6,766 bases of DNA. Source: Paracoccus sp. (in: a-proteobacteria). Its GTDB lineage: Bacteria > Pseudomonadota > Alphaproteobacteria > Rhodobacterales > Rhodobacteraceae. Below the pieces are notes generated by a model that was not told the origin of the DNA, did no database searches, and saw only the letters and a program-made list of their open reading frames with translations. Of this stretch, positions 1 to 6,319 are shown in pieces (the first letter of the stretch is position 1; every line of letters starts with the position of its first letter). The stretch lies in the NCBI GenBank assembly GCA_031178645.1, contig JAPSIP010000080.1:1-6766 (forward strand), written 5' to 3'. The position numbers and the translations under genes are program-made.

Positions 1-317
1 TGACCGGCGGCACCGGCCCCGCCCCCCGCGACCAGACCCCCGAGGCTGTGATGGACGTGGCCGAAAAGGAACTGGAAGGCTTCGGTGAGGAAATGCGCCG
101 CGCGTCCTTGCGAGAGGTGCCGACCGCGATCCTGTCGCGCCAGACGGCGGTGATCCGGGACGCGACGCTGATCATCACCCTGCCGGGGAAGCCGGCGGCG
201 ATCGCCACGTGTTTGCAGGCTGTGTTCGCAGCGGTGCCCTATTGCCTGGACCTGATCGGCGCGGCGCGAGTGGAAACGGATCTGGCGAAGGTGAAGGCGT
301 TCCGGCCAAAAGTATAA
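1..317 (+). CDS. mog: Molybdopterin adenylyltransferase MogA, C-terminal part (5' end outside window)
   Basis: This enzyme adenylylates molybdopterin with ATP, the step before molybdate insertion by MoeA, in cytoplasmic molybdenum cofactor synthesis. The frame is open from base 3 with no start needed, so the gene begins upstream; about 104 residues are visible. They open with the glycine-rich TGGTG loop of the MoCF-binding fold, followed by PRDQTPEA, where the aspartate is likely the conserved one that follows this loop in MogA. Next come VPTAILSRQ, the LPGKP turn, VPYCLDLI and the terminal VETDLAKVKAFRPK, which matches the C-terminus of E. coli MogA from memory. These last features favour MogA over MoaB or the MoeA domain. 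The protein ends right after FRPKV, somewhat shorter than the E. coli tail. No other cofactor gene is visible in the window. It converges on the glycosyltransferase gene. Confidence 0.94.
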   Translation, partial: TGGTGPAPRDQTPEAVMDVAEKELEGFGEEMRRASLREVPTAILSRQTAVIRDATLIITLPGKPAAIATCLQAVFAAVPYCLDLIGAARVETDLAKVKAFRPKV

Positions 318-332
318 CTAACCTCATGGCCC

Positions 333-370
333 GTAGCGGCTAGATAAGCCTTGCCTTGTTACGCCGCTGC
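333..370. other. Inverted repeat between two convergent genes, possible weak terminator
   Basis: GTAGCGGC at 333-340 can pair with GCCGCTGC at 363-370: eight pairs including one G-T wobble, around a 22-base loop. It lies 16 bases after the mog stop and about 70 bases beyond the stop of the oppositely oriented glycosyltransferase gene, so it could end transcripts from either side. No T-run follows on either strand and the loop is long, so a standard intrinsic terminator is not shown. Otherwise nothing is recognisable between 318 and 438. Confidence 0.25.
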
Positions 371-438
371 CGATCAGTGGCTATCCCGTGAACATCCTGG
401 TTAACTGACGGCTTGCCAAGCTGACGAACTGGATCCGG

Positions 439-1479
439 CTATGCAACCAGGTCGATGGTTCTTAGGATATCGTCCAGATCAACGTCGAAACCGTCCCGGT
501 CCCCGTTCGCGACGACAAAGCCATACCGCATCTCCAGGAGATCGGTGAAATCCTTCCAGACATTGTTGAAGCGATACGGAGGCTGGATGGTCAGCAATGC
601 GCCCTTGTCCGCCAGGGTCAGGAGCGCATGCCCCAGCGAGCTTCCTTCAACACCGATTGCAATACGCGCGCCCGACAGCTTGCGGACGATGTCATCCGCC
701 GTTTCCTTGGCCGGATCGACGATTTCGAAGCCGCGAGCAGCCAGACCCTCTGCGATTGCGGCCTCGTTGCGGAGCAATCGCGGTTGCGAACCCGTCTCGC
801 CGCGTATCAGGAAGACGCCATGCCCGCTGCGCGCCGGGGGTAACGCCTGCAGACGTTCCCGCAGAGTGCAAAGCCGCTTGCGGCGATTTTGCGTCATTCC
901 GACATCGTGAAACACCCAGGCATCCTTGATGCGGGCATTGCCTGTGGTTTTCCAATCTATCCCCATCATCTGGCGATAAGCGACAGGATGGCTCCAGTTG
1001 GCATGGCGATAGCTGAAGGGGCGGTAAACCGGCGCAAAATCGCGTGCAAGAAGGGCAGTGCCAATGTCGCCGACAAGATAATGACCGAAATAAACGTCGC
1101 TGACAGGCGTGCCCACAAAGGCTGCTTGATTGATGTCGCAGTCGACCATGGCGGCAAGCGGCGGTCGATCGCGCAGCATCTGATATCGGCAGCCGTTTGA
1201 ATAAAGCGTTCCGCCAATCAACAGGCAATTCCTGAGCCTGTAGGCCATTGTCGCCGAATGATGGACTGGCGTTGCCGTAAGTCGGTCCATTTCCTGCTGA
1301 TGGGTGGTTTGGAACTGGACGCTCTTTACGCGGTCCAGTTGGCCCGGCAGAAAGGTTGCCGTTGTCCGGATGGCGATTTCAGGCTCGGCGACGGCCACCG
1401 TCTCGCAAGCGGCCTTGGCAATATCTCGGTCCATGAAAGCGCTTTTGCGAATACGATGCAGCAGAGGCGCAAGCGACAT
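439..1479 (-). CDS. Putative glycosyltransferase family 61 (DUF563) protein
   Basis: The 346-residue product resembles DUF563/GT61 proteins, which transfer sugars in capsule, exopolysaccharide or lipopolysaccharide synthesis; the actual substrate cannot be read from sequence. Visible family-like blocks are FGHYLVGD at residues 131-138 (the place of the usual aromatic-GHW/Y-xx-D segment), a strand FLIRGETG at 223-230, then RLLRNEAAIAEGLAARGFEI running into VDP at 256, and GVEGSSLGHALL at 276-287, where family members usually have G-x-HGA-x-L. Here glutamate replaces the usual histidine of that motif and a histidine follows at 284. No signal peptide or membrane helix is evident, so it is probably cytoplasmic or peripheral. 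The ATG at 1479 is the first usual start after an in-frame stop, but it has no clear Shine-Dalgarno sequence. GC content is clearly lower than in its neighbours (35/60 at 961-1020, 31/60 at 1081-1140), suggesting acquisition by transfer. The family call is by recognition only. Confidence 0.78.
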   Translation of the reverse strand: MSLAPLLHRIRKSAFMDRDIAKAACETVAVAEPEIAIRTTATFLPGQLDRVKSVQFQTTHQQEMDRLTATPVHHSATMAYRLRNCLLIGGTLYSNGCRYQMLRDRPPLAAMVDCDINQAAFVGTPVSDVYFGHYLVGDIGTALLARDFAPVYRPFSYRHANWSHPVAYRQMMGIDWKTTGNARIKDAWVFHDVGMTQNRRKRLCTLRERLQALPPARSGHGVFLIRGETGSQPRLLRNEAAIAEGLAARGFEIVDPAKETADDIVRKLSGARIAIGVEGSSLGHALLTLADKGALLTIQPPYRFNNVWKDFTDLLEMRYGFVVANGDRDGFDVDLDDILRTIDLVA

Positions 1480-1585
1480 GGGGAACCAACACTGATAACC
1501 AATAATCCAAGCATCGTCTTGAAAATGAATGCACCAAGTATATTCCTTTGCGGCAATATGTCCTTTCGGCTAGGTGGAATCCCTT

Positions 1586-2302
1586 TCAGCCCAACCACCC
1601 CACCACAATCGGGGCGATTATCGCTGTCAGCACCGCGTTCAGCCCCATCCCGATGCCTGAAAAGGCGCCTGCCGTCTCGTTCACCTGAAAGGCTCTTGCC
1701 GTCCCGATCCCATGCGCGGCGACGCCCACCGCAAAGCCGCGCGCCCTCCAATCCCTGACCCGCAGCGCGTTCAGCAGGGGTGTCACCACAATTGCCCCGA
1801 AGATGCCGGTCAGCAGCACCAGGGCAGCGGTCAGGGTGGGCTGGCCTCCGATCCGTTCGGCAATGCCGATGGCGACGGGGGCGGTGGTGGACTTGGGCGC
1901 CAGGGAGGCCAGCACCGGGCCGCTGATCCCGAAGGCGCGGGCGATCAGCAGGGCAGAAGTGATCGCCACCCCCGACCCGACCACCAGCCCCGCCAGCATG
2001 GGCCATGCGGCGCGGCGGACGCGGGGCAGGTTGTCGTACAAGGGCAGCGCCAGGCAGACCGTCGCGGGGCCAAGCATGAAGTGGACGAACTGCGCGCCCT
2101 CGAAATAGGTGGCGTAATCGGTGCCGGTTGCGCCCAGCAGCAGCGCCAACAGGATCACCGCGATCAGCACCGGGTTGGCCCAGCTTTGCCGCCCCGCCGC
2201 GCGGAACAGCGCGTCGCCGATGACATAGGCCACCAGCGTCGCCGTCAGCCACAGAAGCGGCCCCTGCGCCAGATAGGACCAGATCAGCGCCGGGTCAGTC
2301 AT
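1586..2302 (-). CDS. lrgB: LrgB/CidB family integral membrane protein
   Basis: This 238-residue inner-membrane protein is the LrgB (YohK, CidB) partner of the upstream LrgA-like protein. Family hallmarks are HFMLGPATVCLALPLY at residues 74-89, LAPKSTTAPVAIGIAERIGG at 134-153 and GVAAHGIGTARAFQ at 193-206. Hydrophobic stretches near 12-36, 43-59, 102-123, 155-178 and 214-236 fit a polytopic protein of normal family length. LrgAB/CidAB were first described as holin-like regulators of murein hydrolases and lysis; later work on several bacteria supports pyruvate or other small-carboxylate transport, and the plant chloroplast fusion homologue PLGG1 carries glycolate and glycerate. Which applies here is not visible. 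The start is supported by AAGGGG seven bases upstream (complement of 2310-2315). The start overlaps the lrgA stop by 8 bases, implying coupled translation. The symbol could equally be yohK or cidB. Confidence 0.93.
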   Translation of the reverse strand: MTDPALIWSYLAQGPLLWLTATLVAYVIGDALFRAAGRQSWANPVLIAVILLALLLGATGTDYATYFEGAQFVHFMLGPATVCLALPLYDNLPRVRRAAWPMLAGLVVGSGVAITSALLIARAFGISGPVLASLAPKSTTAPVAIGIAERIGGQPTLTAALVLLTGIFGAIVVTPLLNALRVRDWRARGFAVGVAAHGIGTARAFQVNETAGAFSGIGMGLNAVLTAIIAPIVVGWLG

Positions 2303-2675
2303 TGCTACGCCCCTTCAGGGCGGATGGATCGACCGCCCCCGTCCACCGGGCCACCGCCTGGAAGGTCAGCGCCCCCGCCGCGATGGCCAGCAGCGTGGAC
2401 CCCATGATCGCCAGGGCCAGCCCGATCCCGTGGTCGCGCAGCACCGGCCAGTGCGCGACGACGCCTACGCCCGCAGGCACGAAGAACAGCGACAGATGCG
2501 ACAGCAGGCCCTGGGCTGTCGGCCTCAGCCGCGCGGCCAGGGTGGGGCGCAGGATGCAGGCCGCGACCAGCAGGCACAGCCCCACCACCGGGCCGGGCAG
2601 GGGCAGGTCCAGGGCGCGGGACAGGATCTCTCCGACCAGTTGAAAGGCCAGAATCAGGGACAAGGCGGTGATCAT
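2295..2675 (-). CDS. lrgA: LrgA/CidA family holin-like membrane protein
   Basis: This small hydrophobic protein of 126 residues is the first gene of the lrgAB pair. Family signatures are LPLPGPVVGL at residues 24-33 and LLSHLSLFFVPAGVGVV at 57-73. Four likely membrane helices lie near 3-20, 27-43, 56-75 and 84-107, followed by a short polar tail ending RSND; this is the usual length and topology. CidA/LrgA proteins oligomerise in the cytoplasmic membrane and act with LrgB, either in control of autolysis or as one half of a carboxylate transporter. The ATG at 2675 is preferred because no alternative start is found in frame directly upstream and the N-terminus aligns with the family, although the Shine-Dalgarno sequence is poor. 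It is divergent from smc across 142 bp. The symbol could equally be cidA or yohJ. No LytTR or LysR-type regulator gene, often found beside these pairs, is in the window. Confidence 0.92.
   Translation of the reverse strand: MITALSLILAFQLVGEILSRALDLPLPGPVVGLCLLVAACILRPTLAARLRPTAQGLLSHLSLFFVPAGVGVVAHWPVLRDHGIGLALAIMGSTLLAIAAGALTFQAVARWTGAVDPSALKGRSND
2310..2315 (-). promoter_or_regulatory. Ribosome binding site of lrgB
   Basis: Read on the minus strand this is AAGGGG, seven bases before the lrgB ATG. It lies inside the last codons of lrgA, so ribosomes finishing lrgA can reinitiate at lrgB; the junction reads ATGACTGA, sharing start and stop. Confidence 0.7.
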
Positions 2676-2761
2676 GGCCCGATGGTAGCAAGAAACACCC
2701 GCCAGACTATGCGCATCTTGTGGAAAGTCAGTTGCCGCGCGCCAGATATAGCACGGACAGG

Positions 2762-2789
2762 TTGACTCGGACCTCGGTCATGCGACAAT
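2762..2789 (+). promoter_or_regulatory. Candidate promoter for smc with a GANTC site in the -35 element
   Basis: TTGACT at 2762-2767 matches the sigma70 -35 consensus at five of six positions. After a 16-base spacer, GACAAT at 2784-2789 matches the -10 consensus at four of six and is preceded by TGC, the extended -10 signature. Transcription would begin near 2796 and leave a leader of roughly 20 bases. The -35 element overlaps GACTC at 2764-2768, a GANTC site of the cell-cycle methylase CcrM, which with GcrA controls many promoters in alphaproteobacteria. The promoter is predicted by eye only. Confidence 0.42.
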
Positions 2790-2803
2790 CGACAGGGGAA
2801 CAA

Positions 2804-2809
2804 AAGGGA
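2804..2809 (+). promoter_or_regulatory. Ribosome binding site that fixes the TTG start of smc
   Basis: AAGGGA lies eight bases before the TTG at 2818. No ATG or GTG occurs in frame near this point, and the family N-terminus (MRFDRLRLNGFKSF) begins exactly at the TTG, so this site selects the rare start codon. Confidence 0.75.
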
Positions 2810-2817
2810 ACCACCGC

Positions 2818-5800
2818 TTGCGCTTCGACCGGCTTCGACTGAACGGCTTCAAAAGCTTCGTGGACCCGACCGACTTGGTCATCCGCGAAGGGCTGACCGG
2901 CGTGGTCGGCCCGAACGGCTGCGGCAAGTCGAACCTGCTGGAGGCGCTCCGTTGGGTCATGGGCGAGAACCGCCCCACTGCCATGCGCGGCGAGGGGATG
3001 GAGGACGTGATTTTTGCCGGCACCGCCCGCCGGTCCGCCCGCGCCCATGCCGAGGTGGTGCTGACGGTGGACAACCGCGACCGGCTGGCGCCTGCGGGCT
3101 TCAACGACAACGACCAGTTCGACATCGTGCGACGCATCACCCGGGACGCCGGGTCGGCCTACAAGATCGGCGGCAAGGACGTGCGGGCGCGCGACGTGCA
3201 GATGCTGTTCGCGGATGCCTCGACGGGCGCGCATAGCCCGGCGCTGGTGCGGCAAGGCCAGATCAGCGAATTGATCAGCGCTAAGCCCCGAAGCCGCCGC
3301 CGGATCCTCGAGGAAGCGGCGGGCATCAGCGGTTTGTATCAGCGCCGGCACGAGGCCGAACTGAAACTGAATGGAGCCGAGGCGAACCTGGTGCGGGTCG
3401 AGGATACGCTGGACCAGTTGTCCACGCAGGCCGCAAGCCTGGCGCGGCAGGCCCGCACCGCCGCCCGCTATCGAGAGATCGGCGCGGCGCTGCGCTTGGC
3501 CGAGGGCGCGCTGCTTTATCGCCGCTGGTCCGAGGCCGAGTCAGCCCGGCTGGCCGCCGCCGAGGCTCTGGCCGCCGCGATCCGCGATGCCGCCGCCGCC
3601 GAGGCAGCCTCCCGCGAGGCCGGCGCCAGGCGCGAGGAGGCCGAGGCCGTGCTACCCGACCTGCGAGAGGAGGAGCAGGTGGCCGCCGCCATCCTGTCCC
3701 GCATCGTGGTCGAGCGCGAGGCCCTGGACGAGGCCGATGCGCGTGCCGCCGGGGCCATCGCTAGTCTTCAGGCCCGCATCGCCCAACTGGCCCGCGACCT
3801 CGACCGCGAGGAATTGCTGAACCGCGATGCCGGAGAGGTGGTCGGGCGGCTGGCCTGGGAACAAACCGAACTGGAAAAGGCCGGGCAGGGGCATGACACC
3901 CGTCTGGACGCCGCAGCCCATGCCGCCGATGAGGCAGCCGAGGCCCTGCGCGAGGTCGAGGCGCGCCTGGCGGAACTGACCGACGAGGCTGCCCGCCTCG
4001 CCGCCCGCCACCAGTCGGCGGAACGGCTGGTGGCCGACCTGCGCGCGATGCTGGCCCGGTCCGAGCGTGCCGCGGCCGAGGCCGAGGCCAACGCCGCCCG
4101 TGCCGCCGACGCCGGTGCGCTGGCCGAGGACGCCCTTGCCACCGCCGAGCAGGCGCAGGAACTTGCCGCCGAACGGGCCGAGGCCGCCGAGGATGCGCTT
4201 GCCGCCACTGAGGCCGCGCGGGCCGAGGCAGAGGCGCTGGAAACCGCCGCCCGCATCGCCCGCGCCGAGGCCGAGGGCGAGACAAGCGCCCTTGCCGCCG
4301 AGATGGCCGCCCTGCGCCGGCTGGTCGAACGGGGCGGGTCCGGCGGCAAGGCGATCCTGGATCAGGTGACGGTCGCCAAGGGATACGAGATGGCTTTCGG
4401 CGCGGCCTTCGGTGACGACCTGCGCGCGGGTCTGGCCGGTGACGGCGAAAGCGGCTGGCACCTGCTGCCCGGCTGGGACGACCTGGAACCCCTGCCCAAA
4501 GGTGCCGAGCCGCTTGCGCCGCATGTCGCCGGTCCCGATGCGCTGTCGCGCCGCCTGTCGCAGGTGGGGCTGGTCCGGGACGCGGCCACCGCCGCCGCGA
4601 CGCAAGCCGGCCTGAAGCCCGGCCAGCGGCTGGTGACGCCTGCGGGTGACCTGTTCCGCTGGGACGGGATGCGGGTCATGGCGGGCGAGGCATCCTCGGC
4701 CGCGGCCCTGCATCTGCAAAAGGTGAACCAGCTTGCCGAACTGGCCGATCAGACCGCCGAGGCCGAGGCTCGTGCCGCTGTCGCGGTGGAACGCCATGAA
4801 GACGCCCGCGCCGCCCTGGCCGATGCCACCGCGACCGAGAAATCCGCCCGCGATGCCCGTCGCGATGCGGAACGGCAGTTGTCCGACGCCGCCCGCGCCC
4901 TGACCCGTGCCGAGTCTGATTTGTCGATGGCCCGCAGCCGGGCCGAGGCGGCAGGGGCCGAACTGTCGCGTCACCGGGCCGACGGCGCGGATGCGCGGGG
5001 GCGGCTGGCCCAGGCTGAAGCCGCGCTTGCCGAACTGCCCGACCGGGCCGATGCGGCGGCCGCGCTTGACCATGCACGGATGGGCGTCGAAGCCGCGCGC
5101 ATCGCCACCATGTCCCGCCGCGCCGCCCTGGACGAGTTGAAGCGCGAGGCCAATGCACGCACCAAGCGGTTGCAGGAAATCGCCAAGGAGGAATCTGGCT
5201 GGAAGCTGCGGCTTCAGCAGGCGGGCACCCGTGCATCGGAACTGACCACCCGCCGCGATGCCGCCCAGGCAGAACTTGCCGATGCCGAGGCCCAGCCTGC
5301 GGTGCTGGCGGAACGCCGCGCCAGCCTGCAGGCGCGCGAGGCCGATGCGGGGGAACGCCTGACCGCTGCCCGCGACGCGCTGTCGGTGGCCGAGGATGCC
5401 GCCCGCGCCGCCGCCCATGCGGAACGCGAGGCCGAACGCGCCGCCTCGGAGGCGCGCGAAACCCGGGCCACCCGCGAGGCCCGGGCCGAGGCCGCCCGCG
5501 ACGCCGAAGCCGCCGCCCGCGCCCGCATCCTTGAGGAAACCGAGGCGACGCCGCAGGCGCTGCTGGCTTCGCTGGGCACAACGCCGCCCGATACGCCCGC
5601 CGCCCAGCTTGAGGACCAGATTACCCGCCTGCGCACGCAGCGCGACAGCCTGGGCGCGGTGAACCTGCGCGCGGACGAGGACAAGCGCGAACTGGAAACG
5701 GAACGCGACCGCCTTGCCACCGAAAAGGCCGACCTCGAGGAAGCGATCCGCAAGCTGCGCGCCGGGATCGCCAGCCTGAACCGCGAGGGGCGCGAGAGGC

Positions 5801-6270
5801 TGCTGGCGGCCTTTGACGCGGTGAACGCCAATTTCACCACGCTGTTCACCACCCTGTTCGGCGGAGGCGAGGCCCGGCTGGTGCTGGTCGAATCCGACGA
5901 TCCGCTGGATGCGGGGCTGGAGATCCTCTGCCAGCCGCCGGGCAAGAAGCTGTCCACCCTGTCGCTGCTGTCCGGGGGCGAACAGACCTTGACCGCGATG
6001 GCGCTGATCTTCGCGGTGTTCCTGGCCAACCCCGCACCGATCTGCGTTCTGGACGAGGTGGATGCACCGCTGGACGACGCCAATGTCAGCCGCTTCTGCG
6101 ACCTGCTGGACGAGATGACCCGCCGCACCGACACCCGGTTCCTGATCATCACCCACCACGCCGTCACCATGTCGCGCATGGACCGGCTGTTCGGCGTCAC
6201 GATGGTCGAACAGGGCGTCAGCCAGTTGGTCAGCGTGGATCTGCAACGCGCCGAAGCTCTGGTCGCCTAG
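2818..6270 (+). CDS. smc: Chromosome segregation ATPase SMC
   Basis: SMC dimerises, binds ScpA and ScpB and uses ATP to extrude DNA loops, aligning chromosome arms and helping origin segregation. The product has 1150 residues, the usual length for Rhodobacterales SMC. The N-terminal head carries Walker A GPNGCGKS at 31-38 and the Q-loop RQGQI with Gln148. Coiled coils rich in Ala, Glu and Arg occupy about 165-500 and 630-985. They flank a short hinge at about 509-625, beginning GGKAILDQV and ending near GMRVMAGEASS. The C-terminal head contains LGAVNL at 945-950, FGGGEA near 1014-1019, the ABC signature LSGGEQ at 1051-1056, Walker B ending in Asp1079-Glu1080 followed by VDAPLDDAN, and the switch histidines 1113-1114 in FLIITHH. 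All catalytic motifs are intact. The hinge is smaller than in Bacillus SMC and lacks its paired-glycine GGxxTGG motif. Translation starts at TTG. scpA and scpB are not in the window. Confidence 0.98.
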   Translation: MRFDRLRLNGFKSFVDPTDLVIREGLTGVVGPNGCGKSNLLEALRWVMGENRPTAMRGEGMEDVIFAGTARRSARAHAEVVLTVDNRDRLAPAGFNDNDQFDIVRRITRDAGSAYKIGGKDVRARDVQMLFADASTGAHSPALVRQGQISELISAKPRSRRRILEEAAGISGLYQRRHEAELKLNGAEANLVRVEDTLDQLSTQAASLARQARTAARYREIGAALRLAEGALLYRRWSEAESARLAAAEALAAAIRDAAAAEAASREAGARREEAEAVLPDLREEEQVAAAILSRIVVEREALDEADARAAGAIASLQARIAQLARDLDREELLNRDAGEVVGRLAWEQTELEKAGQGHDTRLDAAAHAADEAAEALREVEARLAELTDEAARLAARHQSAERLVADLRAMLARSERAAAEAEANAARAADAGALAEDALATAEQAQELAAERAEAAEDALAATEAARAEAEALETAARIARAEAEGETSALAAEMAALRRLVERGGSGGKAILDQVTVAKGYEMAFGAAFGDDLRAGLAGDGESGWHLLPGWDDLEPLPKGAEPLAPHVAGPDALSRRLSQVGLVRDAATAAATQAGLKPGQRLVTPAGDLFRWDGMRVMAGEASSAAALHLQKVNQLAELADQTAEAEARAAVAVERHEDARAALADATATEKSARDARRDAERQLSDAARALTRAESDLSMARSRAEAAGAELSRHRADGADARGRLAQAEAALAELPDRADAAAALDHARMGVEAARIATMSRRAALDELKREANARTKRLQEIAKEESGWKLRLQQAGTRASELTTRRDAAQAELADAEAQPAVLAERRASLQAREADAGERLTAARDALSVAEDAARAAAHAEREAERAASEARETRATREARAEAARDAEAAARARILEETEATPQALLASLGTTPPDTPAAQLEDQITRLRTQRDSLGAVNLRADEDKRELETERDRLATEKADLEEAIRKLRAGIASLNREGRERLLAAFDAVNANFTTLFTTLFGGGEARLVLVESDDPLDAGLEILCQPPGKKLSTLSLLSGGEQTLTAMALIFAVFLANPAPICVLDEVDAPLDDANVSRFCDLLDEMTRRTDTRFLIITHHAVTMSRMDRLFGVTMVEQGVSQLVSVDLQRAEALVA

Positions 6271-6295
6271 GGCGGGCCTTGCTACGGTGCCGCCC
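6270..6295 (+). terminator. GC-rich hairpin just after smc, possible terminator or attenuating structure
   Basis: GGGCGG at 6270-6275 pairs with CCGCCC at 6290-6295. Three further pairs (6276-6278 with 6286-6288, one a G-T wobble) extend the stem across a single bulged base at 6289, closing a seven-base loop. The stem starts in the smc stop codon. No T-run follows, so if it terminates it is not a classical intrinsic terminator. The next gene starts only 24 bases later, so partial read-through is possible. Confidence 0.33.
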
Positions 6296-6319
6296 GAATC
6301 CGGAACAATGAGGACAGCC

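Noticed and set aside
455..910. Plus-strand open frame of 151 codons opposite the glycosyltransferase
   Set aside because: It is Ser/Arg/Pro-rich with no recognisable domain, and the minus-strand frame is longer and shows family-like blocks.
1519..1544. TTGAAA followed by TATATT on the plus strand as a promoter
   Set aside because: The spacing is only about 14 bases and it points into the antisense of lrgB, with no gene to serve.
1562..1587. Two copies of CCTTTC 20 bases apart, possible direct repeat or attachment site
   Set aside because: Six bases is too short to distinguish from chance, and one copy lies in the lrgB stop region.
1326..2252. Minus-strand open frame of 308 codons overlapping lrgB in another frame
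   Set aside because: lrgB has clear family motifs in its own frame; this product is Arg/Gly/Pro-rich shadow sequence running through the spacer.
1712..2407. Plus-strand open frame of 231 codons opposite lrgB and lrgA
   Set aside because: Its Gln/Arg/Gly-rich composition is typical of the antisense of hydrophobic membrane genes; no motifs.
2718..2752. TTGTGG and the TATA-like GATATAGC as an alternative smc promoter
   Set aside because: The spacing exceeds 20 bases, unlike the TTGACT/GACAAT pair farther downstream.
2728..3351. Minus-strand open frame of 207 codons crossing the smc start
   Set aside because: It overlaps the conserved SMC head, has no family resemblance and no ribosome site. 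Its last 17 codons from an ATG near 2780 in the intergenic region also lack a ribosome site.
5214..6200. Open frame of 328 codons on the minus strand within smc
   Set aside because: It is a serine/arginine/alanine-rich shadow of smc without motifs or a credible start.
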